From: Lachnospiraceae bacterium
GTDB taxonomy: Bacteria > Bacillota_A > Clostridia > Lachnospirales > Lachnospiraceae
DNA: 57,957 nucleotides
Assembly (NCBI GenBank): GCA_017391465.1
Contig: JAFOYH010000113.1
Coordinates: 1 to 57,957, forward strand
Direction: 5' to 3'
Shown one piece after another: positions 6,828-15,234 of this stretch (positions are counted from its first letter, which is position 1; each line of letters starts with the position of its first letter). A program made the translations under genes and the position numbers. The notes beneath the pieces were generated by a model. That model was given only the letters and a program-made list of their open reading frames with translations, had not been told where the DNA came from and did not search any database.

Positions 6828-9050
6828 ATGAGTAAGTTTGATGAATATTTAAAAATAGCAAAAGAAAAGATAAAAGCTGCGGCTGACCGCAGAACAAATG
6901 CATCGAATCGTAAGAAGACTCCAATAAAAACAGCAGAAACGCAAAAGGGAAAAAGAAGAAATACTAAAAAAAATCAGTCGGGGGTTCCTAAGAAAGGTTC
7001 TGCGACGAAGAAAAAACCAATGTCCAGAAAAGATGCCATCTTACGTACAATTAAAAGAGACTTTTCGGTGGTAAGCTTTAAAAAATATACGCATATTTTT
7101 GCATTTCCGTTGGTATTTGTTTATTTTGAGCTGATGCTCCGTATATGTTCGGGGACATCTTTATTTGCCCATTTGATTTATCCGGTATTGTTCGGTATCG
7201 CAACAGGATTTTTTGTATCTTTTGTTACGATTTTATTTAAAAGAGATATAAACCGAAAGATCAGTATTGGCATTTTATTTGTGACGGCATTTATATTTAC
7301 AGCGGAATGTCTGATCAAACGCAGTTTCCAGTGGTATATGCCGATTGCCGGTATCCTGGGTGGTGCCGGTGACGTTGCCGGTGATTATATTGGGGAAGCA
7401 TTTAAAGCTGTTTTTTCCGGAATTCCAGCCATTGTTTTGTTTTTTATGCCAGCCGTTTTATATGTGCTTTTAGGAAGACAATATGTACCGGCCAAACGTT
7501 TTAAACCGGTGAAAGCTTTGCGTTTTCTTGGATATTCAGCCGGTGTAATGGTGATTGCGATTCTTCTTTCCAATATTGGAAGTTCTGCTGCAAAATACAA
7601 AAATCAGTATAAATTTGATACAGCAACAGAATATTTTGGCCTTTTGACAAGTTTACGTTTGGAAACAAAGTATTCGCTTCTTGGCAACGCATCTGCCAAT
7701 AGTTTTGTCGTAGAGAAGCCGGAAGAAACAGAAGCTGAAACGGAAGAAGAAGTTGTCGAATATGGTTATAATGAGATGGACTTGGATTTTGAACAGTCCA
7801 GTGTAAAGAAATCGACGTTCAAAGATTTAAATTCTTATGTTCAATCTTTAACACCAAGTAAACAGAATAAATATACAGGAATTTTTGAAGGAAAAAACCT
7901 TATTTTGATATGTGCAGAAGCATTTTCACATACGGTCATCCATAAAGAATTGACTCCAACGTTGTATCGTATGGCGCATAATGGTTTCAATTTTTCGGAA
8001 TTTTATCAGCCAACATGGGGTGGAAGTACATCGACCGGAGAATATTCTTTCCTGATGGGAATTGCTCCATTAGAAGAAGGCTTATCCATGAAATCAACGA
8101 TTGATAAGAATCTGTATTTTACTATGGGTAACCAGATGCAGCGTCTGAACTATACAACCTATGCTTATCATAACGGAAGTTATGATTTCTATTCCAGAGA
8201 ACTGACCCATGAAAATTTTGGCTATGATAAATATCTTGGTATGGGCAACGGCATGGAAGAAATAACAGACTGGAACGCAGATGATACAGTGATGTTTGAT
8301 AAAACGATGGATGTTTATATGAAGCAGCAGCCATTCAGTATTTATTACATGACTCTCAGCGGACATTGTATTTATCAGGAAGACAGTCCATATACAGAAA
8401 AATACCTGGATCGAGTGAAGAGCGTTCTGGGAGACCAGTATGATGATACGACATTATATTATTTCTGTTATCAGATGGAACTTGAAGAAGCTTTGAAATT
8501 GATGATTGAGAAGCTTGAAGCAGCCGGCATTGCAGATGATACGGTGATTTGTATGACATCGGATCATTATCCATATGGTCTTGAAGATACAGCTACATTT
8601 GGAAATGATAAAAACTATGTGGCGGATCTGTATGGTTTTGAACCGGAAACATTCTGGGAACTGGATCGCAATTCATGGATTATCTGGTCCGGTTGTCTTG
8701 AAAATGAATATAAAGATATGGTTTGTGAAATTTCTGAGCCAACCTATAGTTTGGATATTGTACCGACGCTTTCGAATCTCTTTGGATTGGAATATGATTC
8801 CCGTCTTCTGGTTGGTCGCGACGTGTTTTCTGATGAAGAAGCTATTGTTCTCTGGAATGATTTTAACTGGGTGACCGAACGTGGAAAATATTCCGCAGCC
8901 AGTGATACATTTTATCCAAATGAAGGCTTTGAAGAAGATGCAGCTTATGTAGAACGTATCAATCAGGTTGTTGCTAATAAAATTGCATTTTCCAATAGTG
9001 TCATAACGAATGATTATTATGCGGCATTGTTTGGAAAAGATAACGATTAA
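6828..9050 (+). CDS. LTA synthase family protein (membrane sulfatase fold)
   Basis: A 740-residue membrane enzyme. Residues 1-75 are a cytosolic tail very rich in Lys and Arg, several hydrophobic helices lie at about 85-255, an acidic linker (EETEAETEEEVVE) follows near 300, and residues about 345-715 form an extracellular sulfatase-like domain. Expected active-site residues are visible: E364 in ICAEAFS, the probable nucleophile T401 in GGSTSTGE, and D579-H580 in TSDHYP, the metal ligands. LtaS relatives transfer glycerol phosphate from phosphatidylglycerol to polymer or glycolipid; some are phosphoethanolamine transferases or hydrolases. Which applies here is open. The basic tail is longer than in Staphylococcus LtaS. 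It is a single gene with its own promoter and terminator. Confidence 0.85.
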   Translation: MSKFDEYLKIAKEKIKAAADRRTNASNRKKTPIKTAETQKGKRRNTKKNQSGVPKKGSATKKKPMSRKDAILRTIKRDFSVVSFKKYTHIFAFPLVFVYFELMLRICSGTSLFAHLIYPVLFGIATGFFVSFVTILFKRDINRKISIGILFVTAFIFTAECLIKRSFQWYMPIAGILGGAGDVAGDYIGEAFKAVFSGIPAIVLFFMPAVLYVLLGRQYVPAKRFKPVKALRFLGYSAGVMVIAILLSNIGSSAAKYKNQYKFDTATEYFGLLTSLRLETKYSLLGNASANSFVVEKPEETEAETEEEVVEYGYNEMDLDFEQSSVKKSTFKDLNSYVQSLTPSKQNKYTGIFEGKNLILICAEAFSHTVIHKELTPTLYRMAHNGFNFSEFYQPTWGGSTSTGEYSFLMGIAPLEEGLSMKSTIDKNLYFTMGNQMQRLNYTTYAYHNGSYDFYSRELTHENFGYDKYLGMGNGMEEITDWNADDTVMFDKTMDVYMKQQPFSIYYMTLSGHCIYQEDSPYTEKYLDRVKSVLGDQYDDTTLYYFCYQMELEEALKLMIEKLEAAGIADDTVICMTSDHYPYGLEDTATFGNDKNYVADLYGFEPETFWELDRNSWIIWSGCLENEYKDMVCEISEPTYSLDIVPTLSNLFGLEYDSRLLVGRDVFSDEEAIVLWNDFNWVTERGKYSAASDTFYPNEGFEEDAAYVERINQVVANKIAFSNSVITNDYYAALFGKDND

Positions 9051-9055
9051 ATATA

Positions 9056-9090
9056 AAAAAACCAAAATCCAGTTTGGATTTTGGTTTTTT
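9056..9090. terminator. Bidirectional terminator, LTA synthase / peroxiredoxin
   Basis: Stem CCAAAATCC (9062-9070) with GGATTTTGG (9076-9084), flanked by an A run on the left and a T run on the right, so it works for both convergent genes. Confidence 0.9.
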
Positions 9091-9094
9091 GTAT

Positions 9095-9775
9095 TTAAAC
9101 ATTATCTTTTTTGAAACGTAAGAACCAGTCAAGTGCGTATTCATCTTCGTTACAGGAAGCCATGCCGGATGCAGCTGCTTCACAGGTTACAGGTGTTGGG
9201 ATGATGACATCTTTGCCTGGTGTCCAGTTAGCCGGTGTGGAGCAATGCACACTGTCTGCTTTTTGAAGTGCAAGGATCGTACGTTTGATTTCTTCAAAGT
9301 TACGTCCGGTTGTTAATGGATAATAAATAATAGAGCGGATAATGGAATCCGGATCGATAATAAATACAGCACGCACAGCCTGGGTACTTGAAACATTTGG
9401 TTGGAGCATACCATATTTAGTGGAAACTTTCATATTCAAGTCGGCGATCACCGGAAAATCAATTTTTACATTTTTCATACCATTCCATTCAAGTTCTTCA
9501 ATTTTGCGAATCCATGCGATGTGGGAATATAAAGAATCCACGGAAAGTCCGAGGAGTTCTGTGTTTAAAGATTTAAATTCATCTTTCATGGAAGCAAGTG
9601 TCATAAATTCGGTTGTACAAACGGGTGTAAAATCGGATGGATGTGAGAAGAAGAGAACCCATTTGCCTTTATAATCCTCTGGAAAGTGAACGGTACCGTT
9701 CGTTGTCAATGCCTGAAAAGATGGTGCTTCATCACCAATCAATGGTAAACGATTTGGTGTATATTCTGCATTCAT
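9095..9775 (-). CDS. Peroxiredoxin (Prx6/1-Cys-like family)
   Basis: A thiol peroxidase that reduces hydrogen peroxide and organic hydroperoxides in the cytoplasm. The peroxidatic cysteine is C53 in FTPVCTTEF, preceded by FFSHPSDF. The length of 226 residues and the long C-terminal extension place it in the Prx6 family rather than AhpC. Further cysteines in the C-terminal third (in SVHCS, VTCEA and ASCNE) could act as resolving cysteines, as in archaeal members. A clear AAGGAGG lies just before the ATG. It is a single gene convergent with the LTA synthase-like gene. In an anaerobe it is likely part of oxidative stress defence along with the rubrerythrin at 56360. Confidence 0.92.
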   Translation of the reverse strand: MNAEYTPNRLPLIGDEAPSFQALTTNGTVHFPEDYKGKWVLFFSHPSDFTPVCTTEFMTLASMKDEFKSLNTELLGLSVDSLYSHIAWIRKIEELEWNGMKNVKIDFPVIADLNMKVSTKYGMLQPNVSSTQAVRAVFIIDPDSIIRSIIYYPLTTGRNFEEIKRTILALQKADSVHCSTPANWTPGKDVIIPTPVTCEAAASGMASCNEDEYALDWFLRFKKDNV

Positions 9776-9888
9776 AGTTTGAATCCTCCTTAAGTAATGA
9801 TAATTTTATTTTAAATCAAAAGAAGTGAGAAAGCAATGGAAAGAGAATGGTATTTTATGAAGAAAATTTATGGAATGTTGTATTTATA

Positions 9889-9917
9889 ATGACACTTATG
9901 TGCAAAAGTGCTAAGAT
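9889..9917 (+). promoter_or_regulatory. Promoter of the first MATE gene
   Basis: ATGACA (9889-9894), a 17-base spacer and TAAGAT (9912-9917). It lies inside the longest open frame of the MATE gene and so supports the internal start at 9952. Confidence 0.5.
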
Positions 9918-9951
9918 GAAAATGATAATAAATGATAAGGGAAGAGATTCA

Positions 9952-11328
9952 ATGGGAATGACAAAGGAAAAAAGTTATGAAATAGATATGTGTAATGGGC
10001 CAATTTTGAAAAAAATGTTACTGTTTGCATTGCCGCTGGTATGTTCAAGTATATTACAGCTATTATTTAATGCAGCGGACATTGTTGTGGTTGGCCGATT
10101 TGCTGGCGATAATTCCCTGGCAGCGGTCGGTTCAAATACATCATTGATTAATCTTCTGACCAATGTTTTTATTGGACTATCTGTGGGTGCGAATGTTCTG
10201 GTTGGACGTTTTTACGGAGCGAGGGAGGACAAAGATCTAAGTGAAACGGTGCATACGTCCATGCTGATCAGTATCATTAGCGGCGCTGTTTTAACTGTGG
10301 TTGGAGTTGTCTTTGCAGAAAGGCTGTTGATTTTGATGCAGGCACCGGAAGAAGTTCTGGGACTGGCGGCCATTTATTTGCGTATTTATTTTATAGGTAT
10401 GCCGGCAACCATGATTTATAACTTTGGCAGTGCTATTTTACGTGCTGTTGGAGATACGAAAAGACCGTTGTATTATCTGACGGCCGCTGGTATCATCAAT
10501 GTTGTTTTAAATTTGATTTTTGTCATTGTATTTAAAATGGATGTGGCCGGTGTTGGTTTGGCGACAGTTATTTCGCAATGTATATCTGCAGCGCTTGTGT
10601 TTCGCTGTATGATGAGAGAACAGGGAAGTATCCGGCTGATTCCAAATCAATTGCGCATTTATAAAGATAAACTTATAAAAATCATGCAGATTGGTCTTCC
10701 GGCGGGATTTCAGGGAACGGTTTTTTCACTGTCCAATGTATTGATTCAGTCATCGATCAATTCTTTCGGAGCTGTTGTGGTTGCCGGGAATTCTGCAGCA
10801 GGAAATATCGAAGGCTTTGTTTACGTGGCGATGAATGCGTTTCATCAGGCAACGATTTCTTTTACAAGTCAGAATATGGGAGCCGGCAAGTATGACCGTA
10901 TCGGAAAGATTTTGTTTCGAGGTCTTGCCTGTGCGGCAATTATTGGCTTTTTAATGGGAAATGGCTGTGTGATCTTTGGAGATACACTGATAGGAATTTA
11001 TTCGTCGAGTTCGGAGGTCATTGCGGCTGGAGTTTTGAGATTAAAATATATTGCCACATTGTATGCAATTTGTGGTATGATGGATGTAATGGTAGGAAGT
11101 CTTCGAGGTATGGGTTATTCGGTAATGCCGATGATCGTATCCATGATCGGAGCATGTGGATTGCGAATTTTATGGCTGGCAACGATTTTTCAGATACCAG
11201 CTTATCATAATATCCAGTCGGTCTATGTATCGTATCCGGTGTCGTGGACACTGACATTTTTAACCCATGTGGTCTGTTACATATGGGCGAGAAAACAGAT
11301 TGAAAGACAGAGAAAGTCTGTGGTTTAG
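9952..11328 (+). CDS. MATE-family efflux transporter
   Basis: A twelve-helix multidrug and toxin extrusion antiporter using a sodium or proton gradient. Two six-helix MatE repeats are visible, the first with MLLFALPLVCSSILQLLF and VGRFAGDNSLAAVG near the N terminus, the second beginning KIMQIGLPAGFQGTVFSLSN near residue 240. I start it at 9952 (458 residues) rather than at the upstream ATG 9847, because GGGAAGAG precedes 9952, the 35 extra residues do not look like family sequence, and a promoter lies in that stretch. It is followed after 20 bases by degV, probably in one transcript. The substrate is unknown. Confidence 0.88.
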   Translation: MGMTKEKSYEIDMCNGPILKKMLLFALPLVCSSILQLLFNAADIVVVGRFAGDNSLAAVGSNTSLINLLTNVFIGLSVGANVLVGRFYGAREDKDLSETVHTSMLISIISGAVLTVVGVVFAERLLILMQAPEEVLGLAAIYLRIYFIGMPATMIYNFGSAILRAVGDTKRPLYYLTAAGIINVVLNLIFVIVFKMDVAGVGLATVISQCISAALVFRCMMREQGSIRLIPNQLRIYKDKLIKIMQIGLPAGFQGTVFSLSNVLIQSSINSFGAVVVAGNSAAGNIEGFVYVAMNAFHQATISFTSQNMGAGKYDRIGKILFRGLACAAIIGFLMGNGCVIFGDTLIGIYSSSSEVIAAGVLRLKYIATLYAICGMMDVMVGSLRGMGYSVMPMIVSMIGACGLRILWLATIFQIPAYHNIQSVYVSYPVSWTLTFLTHVVCYIWARKQIERQRKSVV

Positions 11329-11348
11329 AGTAGGAGGGGAAAAGGACA

Positions 11349-12212
11349 ATGAAAGTTGCAGTTATGACAGACAGCAACAGCGGCATTTTTAAACGTGATG
11401 GCGAGGCGATGGGTGTTTTTGTTGTTCCTATGCCTGTTGTGATTGATGATAAAACATATTATGAAGGTGTGAATCTTACACTTGATGAATTCTTTGGACA
11501 TTTGGTTAGAGGTGCTCATGTGACATCTTCCCAGCCGGCACCGGGAACGCTTATTGAGATGTGGGAAGATTTACTTAAAGATGGTTATGATGAAATCGTA
11601 TATATCCCAATGTCCAGTGGATTGAGCAGTTCCTGTGCGACTGCGCTGATGTTAGCAGAAGATTTTGAAGGCAAAGTTCAGGTGGTCGATAATCACCGTA
11701 TATCTGTGCCTCAGTATGGTTCCGTTCTGGATGCATTAAAACTGGCCGGAGAAGGCAAGAATGCATGTGAAATTAAAGAAGCACTGGAAGCTTCGGCATT
11801 GGATTGCAGTATCTATATATATGTAGATACACTCGAATTTTTAAAACGTGGTGGACGTGTGACACCAACAGCGGCAGCGTTGGGAAGTGTTTTAAATATT
11901 AAACCGGTTTTGACAATTCAGGGGGATAAACTGGATGCTTTTGCAAAAGTGCGTGGAACCAAAAAAGGCCGTGCGAAGATCATTGAATCGATTCGCAAAG
12001 ATCTGACCGTACGTTTTGCAGATGTTGCGTCAGAGAATATTCGAATTGCAACAGCAGGAACTTTCCGAAGTTCAGAAGAAGCTGAGGTCTGGCGCAAGGA
12101 AGTGGAAGACTGTTTTCCGGGGTTAGATGTGGTTTATTTTGATCTTGGATGCAGTGTGGGCACTCATGTTGGTCCTGGGGCGTTTGCTGCGGGAATCTAT
12201 CGTGCATTATAA
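11349..12212 (+). CDS. DegV family fatty-acid-binding protein
   Basis: DegV proteins bind a fatty acid between two alpha/beta domains; FakB relatives present it to the fatty acid kinase FakA for phosphorylation and phospholipid synthesis. The N terminus VAVMTDSNSGI, the conserved TSQPAPGT (about 59-66) and PMSSGLSSS (about 84-92), and the C-terminal GTHVGPGAFAAGI are all family signatures. Length (287) is standard. A strong GGAGGGG site precedes the ATG. It lies between a MATE transporter and a cysteine-cluster protein, and no fakA gene is nearby. Confidence 0.92.
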   Translation: MKVAVMTDSNSGIFKRDGEAMGVFVVPMPVVIDDKTYYEGVNLTLDEFFGHLVRGAHVTSSQPAPGTLIEMWEDLLKDGYDEIVYIPMSSGLSSSCATALMLAEDFEGKVQVVDNHRISVPQYGSVLDALKLAGEGKNACEIKEALEASALDCSIYIYVDTLEFLKRGGRVTPTAAALGSVLNIKPVLTIQGDKLDAFAKVRGTKKGRAKIIESIRKDLTVRFADVASENIRIATAGTFRSSEEAEVWRKEVEDCFPGLDVVYFDLGCSVGTHVGPGAFAAGIYRAL

Positions 12213-12241
12213 TGAAATTCTGGAATTGAATGGGGTGGACG

Positions 12242-12901
12242 ATGAAAAGACAGGTGGATATGTCGGAGATTTCCGATGGAAGATTCTATGACAACAATGA
12301 CATGGTAAAGGCAGGATGCAGTGGCTGTGGCGGCTGCTGTAAGGGTATGGGACAGAGCATCGTTTTGGATCCTCTGGATATTCATCGGATGACAAGCGGC
12401 CTGAATCAGACATTTGAGATGCTTTTGCAGGATAAGATTGAATTGGGCGTGGTGGATGGATTGATTCTGCCTGATTTGAAGATGAACGGGGAAGACGAAC
12501 GCTGTGGATTTTTGAATTCCGAAAATCGCTGTGAGATTCATGGATTTCGGCCGGGGATCTGTCGGCTGTTTCCTCTGGGAAGATTTTATGAGAATGGTGA
12601 TTTTAAATATTTTGTTCAGATTCACGAGTGTAAGAAGAGTCCTCAGGTGAAGGTGAAAATTAAAAAATGGCTGGAAGAACCGGAACTTTCAAAGCAGGAA
12701 TCCTTTGTTTGTCGATGGCATTATTTTCTGACTGATGTACAAAATATGCTGGATCAGCGAGAGGATGACGCATTGCGAAAAAAAGTCAGTATGTATCTGT
12801 TACAGTGCTTTTATCTGGAACCATTTTCTAAAGATGAAGATATTTACGGAGCACTTGAACAACGGATATCAAGTGTTGAAAAGGTCATTAAACAATTATA
12901 A
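12242..12901 (+). CDS. YkgJ-type cysteine cluster protein
   Basis: A 219-residue protein of the zinc- or iron-chelating CxxCxxCC family. The cluster CSGCGGCCKGM lies near residues 23-33, and a second set, CEIHGFRPGICRLFP, near 98-112. The in-frame ATG at 12230 contains GGGGTGG, which serves as ribosome binding site for the ATG at 12242, so the later start is used. Function in this family is not established; a metal-centre role is inferred from the cysteines. It follows degV by 29 bases and probably closes that transcript. Confidence 0.8.
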   Translation: MKRQVDMSEISDGRFYDNNDMVKAGCSGCGGCCKGMGQSIVLDPLDIHRMTSGLNQTFEMLLQDKIELGVVDGLILPDLKMNGEDERCGFLNSENRCEIHGFRPGICRLFPLGRFYENGDFKYFVQIHECKKSPQVKVKIKKWLEEPELSKQESFVCRWHYFLTDVQNMLDQREDDALRKKVSMYLLQCFYLEPFSKDEDIYGALEQRISSVEKVIKQL

Positions 12902-12944
12902 AAAACAGGCAGGTTTGTTTTCGAACGTATATTCGGGATGGGAC

Positions 12945-12973
12945 TTGTCTTTTTATATTCAGATTGTTATAAT
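12945..12973 (+). promoter_or_regulatory. Promoter of the 3-hydroxyacyl-CoA dehydrogenase gene
   Basis: TTGTCT (12945-12950), a 17-base spacer and a consensus TATAAT (12968-12973), 40 bases before the chosen start at 13013. Confidence 0.7.
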
Positions 12974-13012
12974 TGTCCTAGACAGTTGGGCATACGGTTA
13001 GGGGGTAAAGGG

Positions 13013-13894
13013 ATGAAACGAATTGGAATATGCGGTACAGGAACGATGGGAGCAACGATGGCTCAGATTTTTGCAGAGAAGGGCTATGAAACCGTTTTGT
13101 GGGGACGTACGGAGAATTCTCTGGAGCGCGGCCGACATATTATGACGATTGGTGAATCGGAGTGTTTACGATTAACGACGGATTTGGAAGCACTGTGTGA
13201 TTGCGATATAATCATTGAATCTATTGCGGAACATCTGGAAACCAAACAGGATTTTTTTGAAAGATTATCTCAGCTGGTTCGTCCGGATACGATTTTGGCA
13301 ACGAATACATCGGGATTATCCATGAACAGGATATGCGAACGTGTTCAGGGACGTGAACGTTTCCTTGGCATGCATTGGTTTAATCCATCCAACATGATTC
13401 CGCTCATTGAGATTATCTGTAACGATGAAACGGATTCGAAATACGCGGATGCAGTTTATATGCTTGCCAAAGCCATTGGAAAGAAACCGGTTATATGTCG
13501 AAAAGATGTGCCTGGATTTATTGCCAACCGTATTCAGTTTGCGATTTTAAGAGAGTGCATGTCTATTGTGGAGAATGAGGTAGCATCGATTGCCGATGTG
13601 GATGCGGTTATGAAATATGGATTGGGTTTCCGCTACGCAGCTTATGGTCCTTTTGAAGTGGCTGATTTTGGTGGTTTGGATACGTTTTATCATATTTCGG
13701 AATATTTGAATGCTGATTTATGCGATTCAAAGAAACCGATGGAATTGATTGAAGATTTATACGAAGCCGGACATTATGGGGTAAAAACCGGACAGGGCTT
13801 CTATGATTATAGCGGTGAGCGTGCCGATGAGGCTGTGCGGGTACGTAATCAGAAATATGCAGACGTGAAAAAATGCATAGACCAGTGGGAATAA
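13013..13894 (+). CDS. 3-hydroxyacyl-CoA dehydrogenase family protein
   Basis: A 293-residue NAD-dependent oxidoreductase. The Rossmann motif GICGTGTMGATMA is at residues 5-17, and the HCDH signature GMHWFNPSNMIPLIEII near residue 120 includes the catalytic histidine. The C-terminal helical domain has GFIANRIQFAILREC. Relatives include 3-hydroxybutyryl-CoA dehydrogenase (butyrate pathway) and gulonate or carnitine dehydrogenases. The Trp in place of the usual Phe after the active His, and the absence of thiolase or crotonase neighbours, leave the substrate open. The start at 13013 follows GGGGGTAAAGGG and a good promoter; the longer frame from 12938 overlaps that promoter. Confidence 0.85.
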   Translation: MKRIGICGTGTMGATMAQIFAEKGYETVLWGRTENSLERGRHIMTIGESECLRLTTDLEALCDCDIIIESIAEHLETKQDFFERLSQLVRPDTILATNTSGLSMNRICERVQGRERFLGMHWFNPSNMIPLIEIICNDETDSKYADAVYMLAKAIGKKPVICRKDVPGFIANRIQFAILRECMSIVENEVASIADVDAVMKYGLGFRYAAYGPFEVADFGGLDTFYHISEYLNADLCDSKKPMELIEDLYEAGHYGVKTGQGFYDYSGERADEAVRVRNQKYADVKKCIDQWE

Positions 13895-13944
13895 TTAAGT
13901 ATAAAAACAAAAAGAATGTAAAGAGAATGATGGAGGAAACATCT

Positions 13945-15231
13945 ATGATATGGATTAAAAATGGACGTTTAGTCGATCCTAAGAGTCAGACAGATCAGTT
14001 TTGCGATATTTGCATTGAAAGAGACCGTATCGCAGGAATTATGCCTGCAGGAAGTGCGGAAGAAAAACGTGAAGCTGAGGATACAGTGATTGATGCATCA
14101 GGTATGGTTGTGGCACCGGGAATGATTGACGTGCATGTACATTTTCGCGAACCGGGTTTTACGTATAAAGAAGATATTGATACAGGTGCAGCAGCAGCTG
14201 CTGCCGGCGGGTATACAACGGTGATCTGCATGGCGAATACAAAACCGATCGTTGATAATGAAGAAACGATGATGTATCTCAGAGAACGTGCACAGAATCA
14301 GCCGATTCATGTTCTGAATACGGCAGCGATCACCAAAGGTTTTGGCGGTAAAGAGCTGACGGACATGATAGGATTAAAAGGATTGGGTGCTGTTGGATTT
14401 ACCGATGACGGTGTGCCGATCGCTGATACATCTGTTGTTATGGAAGCGATGAAGATGGCAAAAGCATTGGATGTGCCACTGAGTTTTCATGAAGAGGATC
14501 CGGCACTTATTGGAAGTTTTGGTGTCAATCAGGGTCTTGTATCGATGGCTGTTGGTGTAGAAGGTGCACCGGCTGTGGCAGAAGATGTTCTTGTGGCCAG
14601 AGATTGTGCATTGGCGTTAAGTACAGGTGCAGAGATTGATATTCAGCATATCAGCAGCGCGACATCTGTGAACATTGTACGTGCTTTTAAGGCACTTGGA
14701 AAGAATATTCATGCAGAAGCCACACCACAGCATTTTGCTTTGACAGAAGCTGCAGTTCTTGAAAAAGGAACCCTTGCCCGTGTGAATCCGCCATTGCGTA
14801 CAGAAGCAGATCGTCTGGCCATTATTGAAGGCTTGAAAGATAACACCATTGATTATATTGCAACGGATCATGCGCCGCACAGTAAAGAAGAAAAAGAAAA
14901 GGACATGAAGTCTGCACCGAGTGGTATGATCGGACTTGAGACAGCGCTTGCTTTAGGTCTTACACATCTTGTGGCACCGGGACATTTAGGTTTATCACAT
15001 TTTCTTGAAAAACTGACGGTGAATCCGGCGGAACTTTATCATTTGGATGCCGGTTATGTGGCAGTTGGCGGGATTGCTGATCTCGTGATTTTTGATGCGA
15101 ATGAAACATGGACAGTTACAGAGAATTTTAAATCGAAAGCATCGAACTCACCTTTTATCGGGGATACATTGACCGGTAAGGTGAAATATACGATCTGTTC
15201 CGGTAAGATTGTATACAGTGACGGAGAATAA
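13945..15231 (+). CDS. pyrC: Dihydroorotase
   Basis: PyrC closes carbamoyl-aspartate to dihydroorotate, step three of pyrimidine synthesis, using a zinc centre. The metal-binding DVHVHFREPG is near residue 60, EIDIQHISSA near 230 and ATDHAPHS near 305, so all key histidines and the catalytic Asp are present. The start at 13945 follows GGAGG by eight bases and gives 428 residues, the normal size of class I enzymes; the frame extending back to 13873 overlaps the upstream gene. No other pyr genes are in view. It is followed almost without gap by the CcdA-TlpA fusion. Confidence 0.95.
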   Translation: MIWIKNGRLVDPKSQTDQFCDICIERDRIAGIMPAGSAEEKREAEDTVIDASGMVVAPGMIDVHVHFREPGFTYKEDIDTGAAAAAAGGYTTVICMANTKPIVDNEETMMYLRERAQNQPIHVLNTAAITKGFGGKELTDMIGLKGLGAVGFTDDGVPIADTSVVMEAMKMAKALDVPLSFHEEDPALIGSFGVNQGLVSMAVGVEGAPAVAEDVLVARDCALALSTGAEIDIQHISSATSVNIVRAFKALGKNIHAEATPQHFALTEAAVLEKGTLARVNPPLRTEADRLAIIEGLKDNTIDYIATDHAPHSKEEKEKDMKSAPSGMIGLETALALGLTHLVAPGHLGLSHFLEKLTVNPAELYHLDAGYVAVGGIADLVIFDANETWTVTENFKSKASNSPFIGDTLTGKVKYTICSGKIVYSDGE

Positions 15232-15234
15232 TGG

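Noticed and set aside
9790..9815. Fur/PerR-like sequence upstream of the peroxiredoxin (TGATAAT half-site)
   Set aside because: Only one good half-site; the other half matches poorly, so a box cannot be claimed in such AT-rich DNA.
9847..9951. N-terminal extension of the first MATE transporter
   Set aside because: No ribosome binding site, residues unlike MATE proteins, and it contains a plausible promoter; start placed at 9952.
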